From Strigomonas culicis (Eukaryota > Euglenozoa > Kinetoplastea > Trypanosomatida > Trypanosomatidae): DNA of 64,000 nt. Within the stretch, counting starts at the first letter, position 1. The number at the start of each line of letters is the position of its first letter. Positions 19,654 to 29,746 of this stretch are shown here, in pieces. Under the pieces are notes generated by a model. The model ran no database searches. It saw only the letters and a list, made by a program, of their open reading frames with translations, and was not told the origin of the DNA. A program made the translations under genes and the position numbers. The stretch is from assembly GCA_000482145.1 (NCBI GenBank), contig AUXH01000010.1, positions 1-64,000 on the forward strand, given 5' to 3'.

Positions 19654-20526
19654 TTACACGAGGGGTGGCGGGGGTAGGTTATAACGACTGATCATCATGT
19701 CGATGGTGTGCTGGATGAGGTCCATCTGGTCCCGCAGGTAGGCCGCTTCCTCTGCCTGCCGCTTGTTCAGCTCCTGTATCGTCTGCCCCATTGAATTGTA
19801 ACGCGGCATCGCACGGCCCTCGGTGGGCTGCGCCGGGAGCCTACGCCCATCGTATGCGCGCCCGAGCCCGCTGTAGCACGCCAGGTCCCCCACGCGCCCC
19901 GGCAGCAGTACGGGGCCTGCCAGGCTGGGCGCGTCGACCCACACCGGGTCCGTCTGCGTGCCGACCGTCGTCGTCGTCTGCGTGCCACGGTCCACCACCA
20001 GCACCTCCACCGCATCATAGACAGGCGCTGGTGTGCCGCCGGAGGGCGGCACCGGCGGTGATGTTGGGGCGTCTGACGTCGCTAACGCCAACGTCCGACG
20101 CGCTGCGTTGTAGAAGGGCACGGATGAGGCTTCGGACGCGGAGGCGAGGGGCGACGCCGTGACGCCCTTCCCCGCGGGCGACCCCTGCGCGCCTGCGTCG
20201 TCGGGGAGCCGCGGGGATGCCGTGGCGTCGGAGACCTTCGAGACCACCTCCTCGCCCAGGAGCACCTTCATCTTCTCCCGCATGTCCTCATTGCGGCGCA
20301 GCGACTCCATGACGGTGGCGCTGCGTGACGTGCTGGCCACACTGACCGTCGGTGACACGGGCGGACGACCAGCGTTCATATTGGAAAAGTTCAACACAGG
20401 TGGGAAGTCCTTCGGTGCCGACGTGTTTTCCACACTCGGTGTCGCTTTCTTCTCCACTTGCTCCGCGTGATTATTGTTGTCTTCCTCGTCCGAGGAAGAG
20501 GCCAACCAGTCATTAAGGGACTTCAT
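19654..20526 (-). CDS. Hypothetical protein with two TQT motifs and a C-terminal helix
   Basis: 290 residues from ATG 20526-20524. The N-terminus MKSLNDWLASSSDEEDNNN is acidic with a Ser cluster (casein-kinase-2-like). The middle is Ser/Pro/Ala-rich and probably disordered. At about 178-193 lie two TQT tripeptides within ten residues (RGTQTTTTVGTQTD), the core of dynein light chain LC8 binding sites. The C-terminal 60 residues form a helix (QTIQELNKRQAEEAAYLRDQ) ending in polyproline. I do not recognise a family. Confidence 0.6.
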   Translation of the reverse strand: MKSLNDWLASSSDEEDNNNHAEQVEKKATPSVENTSAPKDFPPVLNFSNMNAGRPPVSPTVSVASTSRSATVMESLRRNEDMREKMKVLLGEEVVSKVSDATASPRLPDDAGAQGSPAGKGVTASPLASASEASSVPFYNAARRTLALATSDAPTSPPVPPSGGTPAPVYDAVEVLVVDRGTQTTTTVGTQTDPVWVDAPSLAGPVLLPGRVGDLACYSGLGRAYDGRRLPAQPTEGRAMPRYNSMGQTIQELNKRQAEEAAYLRDQMDLIQHTIDMMISRYNLPPPPLV

Positions 20527-20708
20527 AGTAAAAAAATCGTACTACAAGAAGAAGAATAAAATGAGGAAACAGAAATGTGATAATAAACAATAATACAATG
20601 AGAGTGATCCTTCATCCTTCACCCCAGCGATATTTTAACGAAAGGGAAAGAAACTTCTCCAGTCAACAGTAAGAGTCCATGTGAAATCAGCAAAAACTCA
20701 TAATCCGC

Positions 20709-22247
20709 CTACTTCCCGTGAAAGAATGAAAGCAGAGATGCACAAGAGAATTGCTTTTTCTCCGCATCATGCTCATTGTATCCATCCCGTGCCTTGCCGT
20801 ACGGAGGATGCCGAATCGCCTGCGTGCCTTCCCCAACATCACTGAGACTGCCTTTCAGTACTGTACGCTTGTGCGAAAACGTGTGCACCGAGTACTTCCC
20901 GTGGTACTGCCCCATCCCGCTCTGGCCGACGCCGCCAGACGGAGCACCCGTCACAGCCACGTGGAGCAGCACATCGTTCACCACCATAGCGCCAGAGCTG
21001 GTCTCACGCTTGAAACGCTCCTTCACAACACTACTCTCGGTAAAGACGTACAGAGCGAGGGGCTTCTCGCGCTCGTTGATGAAGCGCAGTGCATCCGCCA
21101 GCGTGTCGTAGGGCACCAGCGGCAGCAGCGGGCCGAAGATCTCGTCCGTCATCAGCGGGTGCGTCAGGTCCACCTCGTCCAGCACCGTCGGCGCGATCGC
21201 CAGCCGCGCCTCGTCCACCTCGCCGCCCACCACCACGCGCCCGCCCGCCAGCAGTGCCCGCAGCCGCGCGAAGTGCCGCGCGTTCACGATGCGCGTGTAG
21301 TGCGGGTCCGCCAGCACGCCGGCGCCACCCGCCCCGCCCATCATGGCCGCGCGCGCCGCCCCGCACGCGGCCACGAACGCCGCCAGCACCCCGCGCTGCA
21401 CCAGCACGTAGTCCGGCGCCACGCACGTCTGGCCCGCGTTCACGTACTTGCCCCACAGCACGCGCCGCGCCACCGTCTCCACGCTCGCGCGCACCGACGC
21501 GTCCACCACCACCGGCGACTTGCCGCCCAGCTCCAGCGTCACCGGCGTCAGGTGCCGCGCCGCGGCAGCCATCACCACGCGCGCCACGCCGCCGCTGCCC
21601 GTGTACAGGATGTGGTCGAAGCGCTCCGCCAGCAGCGCCGTCGTCTCCGGCACGCCGCCGCACACCACCCCCGCCACGCCCGCCGGCAGGTGGCGCGCGA
21701 GCAGCGCCGCCAGCAGCGCCGCCGTCGCCGGCGCGCCCTCGCTCGGCTTCACCACCGCCGTGTTGCCGGCCGCCAGCGCGCCGACGAGGGGCATGAGCAC
21801 CATTTGGAGTGGGTAGTTCCACGTGCCGATAATGAGCACCGTGCCGAGCGGCTCGCGCTGCACCACGCACGAAAAGAGCTTCATGAAGCCCTCCAAGGCA
21901 GGTGCTTCGTCCGCTGTAAATTTCGCCAAGTGGCCCATTAAGTAGCGCACTTCCTGTAGAATCACACCAATTTCCATGAAGCGCGTTTCGTCTCCTTTGC
22001 GGCCGAGATCGGCCTCGACGGCCGCCAGCAGCTCCGCCTCGCCCTCCTCTACCATGCGGCCCACCGCCATGAGCAGGGCTCGGCGCCGGCGCAGTTCCTG
22101 CGCTGCCGCGTCCTGCTGGCTCGCCGCCGTCGTCGTATCAGTGGCGTGCAGCGGTCGGTGCACATCGCGGAACGTTTGTTTACATTTCTCGACGATGGCA
22201 GGAATCTCGCCGATAGGCGTACACGGCGACTCTGCCGGCTGCAGCAT
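20709..22247 (-). CDS. Class-3 (fatty) aldehyde dehydrogenase
   Basis: 512 residues from ATG 22247-22245 (MLQPAESPC). The protein has the ALDH fold, with cofactor-binding GTWNYPLQM and VKPSE segments, the NAD-contacting TGSGGVARVV, the general-base Glu239 in TLELGGKSP and the catalytic Cys275 in NAGQTCVAP. The Glu-Cys spacing and the WNYP motif fit ALDH3, the family that oxidises medium- and long-chain aldehydes to acids with NAD(P). After the conserved VNDVLLHVA and SGMGQYHGKYS elements the C-terminal tail is basic then weakly hydrophobic. A strong membrane anchor like that of mammalian ALDH3A2 is not evident. The very GC-rich central coding stretch produces long antisense frames. Confidence 0.88.
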   Translation of the reverse strand: MLQPAESPCTPIGEIPAIVEKCKQTFRDVHRPLHATDTTTAASQQDAAAQELRRRRALLMAVGRMVEEGEAELLAAVEADLGRKGDETRFMEIGVILQEVRYLMGHLAKFTADEAPALEGFMKLFSCVVQREPLGTVLIIGTWNYPLQMVLMPLVGALAAGNTAVVKPSEGAPATAALLAALLARHLPAGVAGVVCGGVPETTALLAERFDHILYTGSGGVARVVMAAAARHLTPVTLELGGKSPVVVDASVRASVETVARRVLWGKYVNAGQTCVAPDYVLVQRGVLAAFVAACGAARAAMMGGAGGAGVLADPHYTRIVNARHFARLRALLAGGRVVVGGEVDEARLAIAPTVLDEVDLTHPLMTDEIFGPLLPLVPYDTLADALRFINEREKPLALYVFTESSVVKERFKRETSSGAMVVNDVLLHVAVTGAPSGGVGQSGMGQYHGKYSVHTFSHKRTVLKGSLSDVGEGTQAIRHPPYGKARDGYNEHDAEKKQFSCASLLSFFHGK

Positions 22248-22741
22248 CTTTAGGCCGCAGTGAAGACAAACGAATGGAGAAACAGAAAAGAACGAATCTC
22301 TCCCCTTCTGGTTAACGAAAAAAAATAACAAAAAAAAAAGCAATCACGATAATAGACCAGCACGATAAATGCAAGATGGAAAAGAAGATGTCAAAGCAGA
22401 ACTGTGAAAAGGGCAGTATTTACATTCATATTGTAGACAGTCGTGTAGAAATACAATGCATTCGTCTTAGGAAATGTGAAAAAAAAAAGAGTATTATGTC
22501 TCTATGCACACATCAAACAATAAAAAAAAAGTAAATAATAAAGAGTTTAAACAAAAACACTAAAAAATAAGATTACATCAATATCACACCTTGCTAACGA
22601 AATACACACACACTAAACTCCAAATCATGCAGCAAGATGAGACACTGGAAAAAAAAAACGTGGAGATCCGCTGATGTACAAGTCATTCACAGCGACGTCA
22701 AAGCCGGAAACCCACAGAGGTCAACGCAGAAGACTGTGCTT
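22248..22741. other. Intergenic spacer
   Basis: AT-rich with several A-runs of 7-10 bp. No coding or RNA gene seen. Confidence 0.5.
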
Positions 22742-23458
22742 TTACATGACCACGCAGTCATCTTTCTTTTTCTTGTTCTTTGTGAGTACAACGGGGGCGC
22801 GCGTTGCCTCCACTCGCTCCTCGGGCGCGCTGATCACCTTCGCTGTCACGCGATCGGCCATGTCCAAGTCATTTTTCTTCAGCTCCGTGCCCGTCAGGTC
22901 GGCTGCGATTTTGGTGAAGATGGCGTTGACCTTTTCGCCGGAGCGGGCAGACACGATGAAGCCGGTGCGCGTCTCGTACTGCTGTGCAATGCGGTCGTGC
23001 AAGCTGTCGGAGACCTGACGGTTGGGCAGGTCGACCTTGTTGCCCACGAGGTACATCAGCGGCGCCTTGCGCGGCTTGTCGTCCGCGCTGGCCCCCTCCG
23101 CGAGGGCGGCCTCCACTGCCGCCTTCCAGTCCTCGAGGTCCTTGAACGTGCTCACGTTGGTCACGTCGTACACTAAGCACACGGCGTCGCTGCCGTAGAT
23201 GTAGTTGTTCAGCATCGTGCCGCCGATCTGCTGCCCGCCAATGTCCCAGATCTGCAGGCTCACCTCCGGCGCGTTGGCTGCCGGCAGGGTGATCTTCTTC
23301 GAGTAAAAGTCCAACCCGATCGTCTGCTTGTAGTTCTGCGCAAAGCCGCTTTCGCAGTAATAGCGGATCAGAGACGTTTTCCCCACCGCGCCATTGCCAA
23401 GAAGGATGATCTTGAAGGTGTGAGTGTCTTCCTCCGAGCACGAGCTACCGCTGTCCAT
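22742..23458 (-). CDS. RAB28: Rab28-type small GTPase
   Basis: 238 residues from ATG 23458-23456 (MDSGSSCSEED). The P-loop is GNGAVGKTS at 21-29. The switch II motif reads WDIGGQQ (71-77), with Ile-Gly in place of the usual Thr-Ala of Rabs, which is a Rab28 trait. GNKVDL supplies guanine specificity. The C-terminus is a CaaX box, CVVM, not the usual double cysteine, again as in Rab28 where the protein is farnesylated. A Lys-rich stretch precedes it. In T. brucei, Rab28 has been linked to endosomal sorting and retromer. An extra loop near residues 125-135 (GASADDKPRK) is typical of divergent Rab28 proteins. Assignment is strong. Confidence 0.88.
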   Translation of the reverse strand: MDSGSSCSEEDTHTFKIILLGNGAVGKTSLIRYYCESGFAQNYKQTIGLDFYSKKITLPAANAPEVSLQIWDIGGQQIGGTMLNNYIYGSDAVCLVYDVTNVSTFKDLEDWKAAVEAALAEGASADDKPRKAPLMYLVGNKVDLPNRQVSDSLHDRIAQQYETRTGFIVSARSGEKVNAIFTKIAADLTGTELKKNDLDMADRVTAKVISAPEERVEATRAPVVLTKNKKKKDDCVVM

Positions 23459-23801
23459 GCTGCCGCGTGTTCCAATTGAGATATGAAAAACGTGTAAAAA
23501 TGTAGAGCTATAAATATATATGTATATACAAAACTTAAGAAAAGGGAAGACACGAGAAGAGAGAAAAGAGATTTTATGAGACAAAGAAATGGATGCTTAT
23601 AAAGATTGGTGTGAATACTTTCGAAGAGTAGAATACTAACACGAGAAGAGAGTGGTACCGTCACTTTATTTGCGCTGAAGCTTTCCACAATCGTATGGGC
23701 CTCCACTTGTTGAAAACAACGAAGAATAAAATGATACCGATAGACTCAGAAGAGAATCTAATACCACATACGTTTCCTTTTCACTTGATCCCTTAGAGCC
23801 C
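23459..23801. other. Intergenic spacer
   Basis: AT-rich, with a short TA-rich stretch near 23511-23528 and a purine-rich plus-strand segment at about 23535-23580 upstream of the Rab28 start. No coding. Confidence 0.55.
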
Positions 23802-26800
23802 CTAAGCGCAGTATATCATTTTCCGCGACGCTGCGGCCATCCACGCGACAAGCAGCGCGAGGAGAAACGACGCTTTATGGGGTCCGAGGACCTGGAAGAG
23901 TGTCTTTGCTGCATCCCATAGCAGTTTTAACGGCATCTGAAGCACAACGAACAGCACATAACACAGCAAACACGCGAGGCAGAGCATCAACTTGAGCCCA
24001 ATAAAAAAGGCAATTACATAGAGACAGCTCAGAACGACGCAGAGAAGAAGTGCGACCGCCTTCTCCAGCAACAGCACTTTTTGTTTCAAGAGGTGGATTT
24101 CCTTATCCTTTTCCAGCAGCAGCTGCCGCAGCGAGAGCACCTCCTTCTCCACATCTCGATGCACGTCGAGCTCCTTGTGCAGCTCGTATTCCTTCAGATG
24201 CCCGCCATCGGCGGGCCCTGCCCCTGCCACCTGCACGCCGCCGCCCTCGGACATCCCCTGGCCGCCATGCGGTGGCGCGGCGACCGCCTCGGCCGCAGTC
24301 ACCACCAAGCTCGGTGGCGCCTCCGCCACGGTGGGGAGGGGTGGGCCGTAGAGGGCCTCGAACCCCCCTTCCCATTGTCGCACGCAGTCCGCGCCGCTCG
24401 GCAGCGACTCCCAGCTCCACGTGTCGCCGCCGCTCTTCGCGGCCTCCGCCGTGTACGCCGGCACCGCCACAAACAGGATGGTCTCTGCCGCCTCTACGAC
24501 TCTATCGTGCGCCGTGCTTCCAGCGTCCTGCCGCAGATGCCGCTCCACGGTCAGCACCGCACTCGTCCACCGCTTGGCATTCATCTTGACAATGAGAGGC
24601 TTCACGATGGCCTCCACGGTGGCTGCGTGGAAGCTCTGCAGCTGGCGCGTCACCTCCCGCACGAAGCGGGTCGTGACAAAGATGCGCTTCTGTTTCTTCT
24701 CCCGCTGGTACGACAGAATCGACTCGAGCTGCAGGAGCACAAAGTCCTCCTTCTCCTTCTGCGAATAAGGAACAAATGGGAAAAAGTAGTCCATGCGGTT
24801 GACCAGCGGCTCGCCAAACAGCCGCATGCACTTCTCTCTGCAGTCCTTGATGAACAGTGCGCGGAGGCGTTCTTGGTTCCGCCGGCACGCGGCCACGGTG
24901 CTGCCGTCTCCCCTCCCCTCGTCCCCCACGTACTCGGCGGCGCAGCTCTGGATGAGCTCCGCAGAGACGTTGCAGGTAAGGATGAAGGTGGTGTGCGTGG
25001 TGGACACCACCCGGTCCTTCTGCTTGAGCGACCGCAGCGACCCGTTCTTCTGAAACGCCGACAGCCACAGGTGCTGAATCGCGTCCGCCGTGCACTTCTC
25101 GAACTCGTCTAGAACCACCACCGCGTCGCTTTCCTTCAGCAGCGCGGAGAGCAGCAGGCCGTCACCGACGTGCGCGGCGGGCGGGTCGACCAGCGAGTAG
25201 ATGCTGTCGCGCGTGCAGAAAGACGGCATGTGGATGAACACGAGCTGGCCCTCCGCCTCCAAGTCTACCGGTGGGGGCGAGGGCGCGCCTGCGGCCCCCG
25301 CTGCGGCCGGCGGCAGTTTGTCCTCCGCATGTCGGCTCTCGTACAGGCCGCGCGCGATGCGGCGGGCGAGCTCCGACTTGCCGTAGCCGGAGGGGCCGAA
25401 GAAGACCAGCACGGTCGCTTTGTTCTGCTCAAAGACATCCGCGTTGAGAAAATGGGCGGAGATGGTGTCCCACACGTGGTCCTGTCCGATGTACTGCGAC
25501 CGCTCGTAGCGCCACAGACGCTCCGCGAGAGTGTCGCCGCCGCTGCCTGCGGCGGCACCGGCCGCCTCCGACGTGAGAGAGGGGCGCGCCACTCGTGCCT
25601 GGTACAGCTGGTGGATGGACTTCTGAATAGAACCATCGAGACCCGGCTGGGCACTGCGCTGCAGCTCTGTCTGCACCTCGTGCACGTACTGGAGCCGAAT
25701 GCATCGCTCCTCGATTTGTTTGAGAAGGGGCCAAATTTTGTTCGTGGAGTCGATCTTACCGTACGCGCGAGGACGGTTCTTACTCCGCTCCTCCTCCTCG
25801 TGCTGCCTGCGGTTCCACTCGCCGAGCATGGCGGCTATGTACTGGATCTCGCCCATGCCCACCGGCGCCAAGTCGGGCTCCGGGTGCAGAACGCTGCACA
25901 GCGCTACCACGACATGCAGCGCCAGGTCCAGCACCGGTCGCTCCCTCAAATTTCGTGCGCTCGTTGTGATGGCGGCGTCCACGCGCGCCCTGTCCTCGCC
26001 CCGCTGCCGCAGGATGCTGTGCTCCACCGCAGCGTACAAGGCAAGTTGCCGCAACGCAGCCCGAAGATTCGCGTCGCTCTTCTTCGCGTCGCCGTCACCG
26101 GCCGCGTACGCCTTTCGAACCTGCAGCAAAGACTGCAGCACGTGCAGTGCGTCTTCAAAGTAGTGCTCCCGTGGGCACGCTGCGGAAGCCTCTGATCTGC
26201 CTTCCGCCGTCGGACCGCCCCCGCGCACATGCCGCGCCCTGTCGGCATGCCGCAGCACCGTCTTCATCGCCCCCCACACGCGGTCCCTTTTCCTCCGTTT
26301 GCTCTCCTCCACCGGCGGCGGCGGGGCGTCCGCGCTAGCGGGGGGGGCCGCGTCCCCGCGGCTGCTGGTGCTGCTGCCGCTGCTGTGCCGGTGCAGCCCC
26401 TCCTCGTCCCCACTCGCGTCGTCGTCGCCGCTGCCCTCCGGGGTGTGCCACTCGCGGTGCTGGACGAGGTCCTCCAGCAGCCCCAGCTTCTCCTCGAGCT
26501 CCGCATCGGCGGCGGCACTGAGCAGCGGCGCGGCGGCGTCGCCGTCCGCCTGCGCACCCTGGCGCAGCTGCCACCACCAGCAGCAGACGTGCACAGCCAG
26601 CACAATCAGCGGCTCGTGCAGCTGCTCCACCGTCAGCCGCCGGCACGATTCGGAGGCCGCCAGGTTGAACGCCGTCAACGCTTCGGAGCCGGTGCGGTAC
26701 TCTACCTCTAAGGTGCCCAGCAGCGACTGCCACTCTTTAAACGATAAATGGAACGTTGGGCCACCTTGGCCCTTCTTACATTCACTCGGTTTGTTGCCAC

Positions 26801-26912
26801 AAGTCGCCTTCTGGATCTGCGCCTCGGACTCTAGGCGAACCACCTCATCTAGCAGCTCCTCCCACTGGAAGGAAATGAACAGCTCTTCCTCTCGTGAAAG
26901 AGAGCCACCCAT
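23802..26912 (-). CDS. ClpB/torsin-like AAA+ protein with N-myristoylation signal and C-terminal membrane segments
   Basis: 1036 residues from ATG 26912-26910. MGGSLSREEE fits an N-myristoylation signal (Gly2, Ser6). Residues about 30-460 are helical and specific, with an acidic Ser-rich loop near 160-200. One AAA+ module of the Clp/torsin type follows. QYIGQDHVW precedes Walker A GPSGYGKSE (about 504-512). Walker B VVVLDEFEK is at about 596-604, and sensor-1 TCN is near 643. A small lid domain ends near 800. A leucine-rich coiled coil at 915-950 leads into two strongly hydrophobic stretches (about 952-990 and 1008-1027). A membrane-bound unfoldase or remodelling ATPase is inferred. The location and substrate are unknown. 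Confidence 0.75.
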   Translation of the reverse strand: MGGSLSREEELFISFQWEELLDEVVRLESEAQIQKATCGNKPSECKKGQGGPTFHLSFKEWQSLLGTLEVEYRTGSEALTAFNLAASESCRRLTVEQLHEPLIVLAVHVCCWWWQLRQGAQADGDAAAPLLSAAADAELEEKLGLLEDLVQHREWHTPEGSGDDDASGDEEGLHRHSSGSSTSSRGDAAPPASADAPPPPVEESKRRKRDRVWGAMKTVLRHADRARHVRGGGPTAEGRSEASAACPREHYFEDALHVLQSLLQVRKAYAAGDGDAKKSDANLRAALRQLALYAAVEHSILRQRGEDRARVDAAITTSARNLRERPVLDLALHVVVALCSVLHPEPDLAPVGMGEIQYIAAMLGEWNRRQHEEEERSKNRPRAYGKIDSTNKIWPLLKQIEERCIRLQYVHEVQTELQRSAQPGLDGSIQKSIHQLYQARVARPSLTSEAAGAAAGSGGDTLAERLWRYERSQYIGQDHVWDTISAHFLNADVFEQNKATVLVFFGPSGYGKSELARRIARGLYESRHAEDKLPPAAAGAAGAPSPPPVDLEAEGQLVFIHMPSFCTRDSIYSLVDPPAAHVGDGLLLSALLKESDAVVVLDEFEKCTADAIQHLWLSAFQKNGSLRSLKQKDRVVSTTHTTFILTCNVSAELIQSCAAEYVGDEGRGDGSTVAACRRNQERLRALFIKDCREKCMRLFGEPLVNRMDYFFPFVPYSQKEKEDFVLLQLESILSYQREKKQKRIFVTTRFVREVTRQLQSFHAATVEAIVKPLIVKMNAKRWTSAVLTVERHLRQDAGSTAHDRVVEAAETILFVAVPAYTAEAAKSGGDTWSWESLPSGADCVRQWEGGFEALYGPPLPTVAEAPPSLVVTAAEAVAAPPHGGQGMSEGGGVQVAGAGPADGGHLKEYELHKELDVHRDVEKEVLSLRQLLLEKDKEIHLLKQKVLLLEKAVALLLCVVLSCLYVIAFFIGLKLMLCLACLLCYVLFVVLQMPLKLLWDAAKTLFQVLGPHKASFLLALLVAWMAAASRKMIYCA

Positions 26913-27238
26913 AGCGAGTAAATCTATTTTTTTTTTTGGATTCCTTTAAACGGAGTAAACATGGAAGGGAAAAACAAGATGGGGTACATGGTTATGTGGT
27001 GCTCATTACAGCTGCTTTACGGAATGTAGGGTTTCACTGGGTAGATGTCTCCTCAAACATACCTTGGTGTTGCTGTTGTCGCTTGTAAGCGGGTCAACTG
27101 GATACAAGTGATACACGAGTTGAAATGCGCGTGAATACGTATACAACTAGCCACAAAAAGGGTATTCCTTTTTTTTTTAATGTGTACATGTAGCAAACAT
27201 GGTTTATTTACATGGATCTGACGGCACGTCTGTGACCG
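26913..27238. other. Intergenic spacer
   Basis: Contains T-runs at about 26927-26937 and 27169-27179 on the plus strand. No coding seen. Confidence 0.5.
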
Positions 27239-28276
27239 CTAAGCCGCCTTCTTCTTCTGTGGGGATCCTGTGCGGTCCCGCTTGCTGCTTACCCTGGTGC
27301 TTTCACTAATCTCCGCTGCAAGTGCGTCCGCCTCCATCTGGGCCTGTCTCACCACCGCCTCCTTTTTCGCGTTCTCGTACACCTTGGTAGCGCCCTCCAA
27401 GCCATACGCGGCGAGGTGATAGCTCTCCGCGAGCAGCCGTGCCCGCTTCGTCTGCGTCTCCAGGTCCTTCTTCAGCGGCTGCAGCTCCTCCTGTGAGAGA
27501 AAGAGCCGGCGCGCGCGCAGCACACTCACCTCCAGCCACAGCTCCACCGGCACGTCCTTTGGCCGGCGGGGCTCATCGATGATGAACTTCTGGAGGAAGT
27601 CAGACGGGCTCTTCGCCCCCTCTCTGCTCGGCGCCGCCGCGTTCGCCGCCTCGGAGCTCCGCTCCTCCACCGGCGTACCGGCCGCCGGCGGAGAACGGAT
27701 GGACCTCGGGCTGTCCGCGCTGCCGTCGATGCTCAGCGTGTGAAACCGCTTCTCCGCGCCGGGCGGCAAGGAGCCGGCAGCGAAGAAATGCGTTAACGCC
27801 TGCACTACCTTCTGCCGGCGCTTCCCGTCCGACAGAGATTTGACGATGGCCTCCAGCGAGTTGCTCCCCCCTCCTTTGGCGCCCGCGGCGTTCGCGTTGC
27901 TACTGCTGGGCCGCGAGCCCGAGCGGCTGCCGGCGGCCGACCCCGCGCGCGGCGCGGCCACCTGCGAGCATCCGCCCGCAAAGGCGTTTTCCTTGCGCTT
28001 CCGCTTGAGCTCGTCGACCTGCAGCTGACAGAGGAGGCCGGCCTCCTCGCACACGAGCCGCATCTCGCGCTCGCGCTCCTCCAGCAGGTTCGTGAGGTAC
28101 GTCACGGTGCCGCCGGCCTGGTCGATCGCCTGCGTCAGCTCGAGCATGCGGCGCGACCACTTGTCCTGCCGCTGCTGGAGCGGCAGCAAGAGGTCTGGGA
28201 AGGCATCCACTAGTGCTTGGTCCTCCTCGTACGGGGAGGGCTCATTCCCTTTCTTCGCGTTCCCTTTTCTCGACAT
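27239..28276 (-). CDS. Coiled-coil hypothetical protein
   Basis: 345 residues from ATG 28276-28274 (MSRKGNAKKGNEPSP). A coiled coil spans about 35-100 (LPLQQRQDKWSRRMLELTQ). A Gly/Ser/Ala-rich linker at 105-150 and a Pro/Ala-rich linker at 185-220 are probably disordered. The stretch from 220 to 320 (DEPRRPKDVPVELWLEVSVLRARR, then a long helix) looks like a compact helical domain, and the tail is basic (KKKAA). No catalytic motif is seen and no family recognised. Confidence 0.6.
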   Translation of the reverse strand: MSRKGNAKKGNEPSPYEEDQALVDAFPDLLLPLQQRQDKWSRRMLELTQAIDQAGGTVTYLTNLLEEREREMRLVCEEAGLLCQLQVDELKRKRKENAFAGGCSQVAAPRAGSAAGSRSGSRPSSSNANAAGAKGGGSNSLEAIVKSLSDGKRRQKVVQALTHFFAAGSLPPGAEKRFHTLSIDGSADSPRSIRSPPAAGTPVEERSSEAANAAAPSREGAKSPSDFLQKFIIDEPRRPKDVPVELWLEVSVLRARRLFLSQEELQPLKKDLETQTKRARLLAESYHLAAYGLEGATKVYENAKKEAVVRQAQMEADALAAEISESTRVSSKRDRTGSPQKKKAA

Positions 28277-28929
28277 GAGAAAGTGTATATCTAGTGTGCT
28301 ACAAGAAGCTTTGGGGGAAGGAAAAAAAGAAATGATGCGAAACGAAATGAGAGAAACATAAAAGTAGATAGCCCAAAGTATAGAGGAATAGCAGCGACAA
28401 GAAGAACAAAAAAAAACGGCAAATAACAGGAATGATAATACTAATAATGATTCATTTGGAAGTCATTCAATATACCTTACGGTCACTTTTTTAGATATAG
28501 TAAAAAAATACTCAATTCGCTGCGAAAGGGGAAGAGAAAATGACCTTTCCGCTGGGAATGTTTAAAATAAAAACACAAAATGTTATTTTTGACGATGCAG
28601 AACGATGAAGTCAAAGGGAGTAAAAGAACAAAAACAGAAAGAAGAAGAATTTAAATAATATTTATTTATAGAAGTGGAAACAAAAAAAAAAAAACGAGAT
28701 CGATGCATGAAAAAAAAAGGTGGAACGCTAATGGCCATATTCGAGTCGTGTAAGTAGCCTCCACTTATCTACTTCAGGCACCATGATCAACGGTAATATC
28801 CCTTTCTTCGTTACAATCCCTATAGGTATATAAAGAACAAAGCAAAAAGTTGTATAAAAGAGGGAAGGTTGAAGAAAAAAAAAAAGTAAAGCACTAAGCA
28901 AATGACGTTTTCTATATTCCTACTCCGAT
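28277..28929. other. Intergenic spacer, 0.65 kb
   Basis: Strongly AT-rich with A-runs (28684-28694, 28710-28717, 28876-28885). No coding, tRNA-like or repeat structure noticed. Confidence 0.5.
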
Positions 28930-29746
28930 CTATTTTCTTGGTGGTAAGTTCTGGAGCGTTTCGATCACATTTTTACCCATCTTGAACGTCCCGCCGTATG
29001 CCTCCGGTAGCTCGCTGGCATCGATTTCCGCCAGCAGCTCCTTCTGGCCAATGCCAAACCGCAGCGTCTTACGCGCATGTTGGTCTGACATGAAGGCGGC
29101 GGCCAGCGGACCCAGTTTGGAGATGTACCAGGGCGCGTTGTACACGTAGTTGACACACATGCGCTCCGGGTAGTAGTTCGCGAGCATCTCCGTGCACTTG
29201 TCGCGGGTGTTCGTGGCGCCCTTGTTCTTCTCGCGGTTCTTGTCCAGCAGCGGCGAGAAGTCGGAGATCATGGTGAAGTACTCCTCGCCGCGGCGCTGCA
29301 GCTCCTCGAGCACGTGGCAGAAGAGCCGGATGAGCTCCTCCCCGCTGGCCTGCCGTCTTCATCCCCATCTGCATGATGACCAGGCGGCGGCCGCGCTTAT
29401 CGACGCCGCCGACGTTCAGGTAGTCGCAGTTGACCGCTTTGCCGAGCCGACTCACATCGATGAGGAATGGGGTCTCCGCCTTGCGCCACTGGATGCACTT
29501 CAGCAGCAGGGCCTTCGCCGCGTCCTTGTTGCGCTCGCAGCGGCGCAGGAAGCGCAGATACGTGTGGTTGCCCACGTTCGTCGTCACTATCTTCTTCTCG
29601 CCCGTGGGCGTCATGGCCGTAGGGGTTGGCGGCGGCAGGAAAAAGTCATCTCCGGGGGCGAGCAGGGTCGGCGGGCACGCGCCTTCAAGGAACCAAATCC
29701 CGCTCAGGTCCTTCTCATTGGGTGGGAGAACAGCAGCTGCGGCCAT
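28930..29746 (-). CDS. SEC14/CRAL-TRIO-like lipid-binding protein, frameshifted copy
   Basis: The start chosen is ATG 29746-29744 (MAAAAVLPPNEKD). The first part contains the CRAL-TRIO N-terminal helices (TYLRFLRRCERNKDAAKALLLKCIQWRKAE) and the first strand (GRRLVIMQMGM). Homology then continues in another frame, from EELIRLFCHVLEELQRRGEE through NYYPERMCVNYVYNAPWYISK, down to PPRK at 28930. Alignment with the paralogue immediately upstream (30278-31213) places the break near 29330-29360. There the sequence needs one base removed or two added. The family moves phosphatidylinositol and other lipids between membranes. Either a recent pseudogene or a base-call error would explain it. I cannot separate these from sequence alone. 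Confidence 0.75.
29340..29360 (-). other. Probable frameshift position in the SEC14-like gene
   Basis: Around the ggcctgc at 29347-29353 the frame encoding MQMGMKTA gives way to the frame encoding SGEELIRLF. Both frames are open here, so the position is approximate. Confidence 0.7.
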
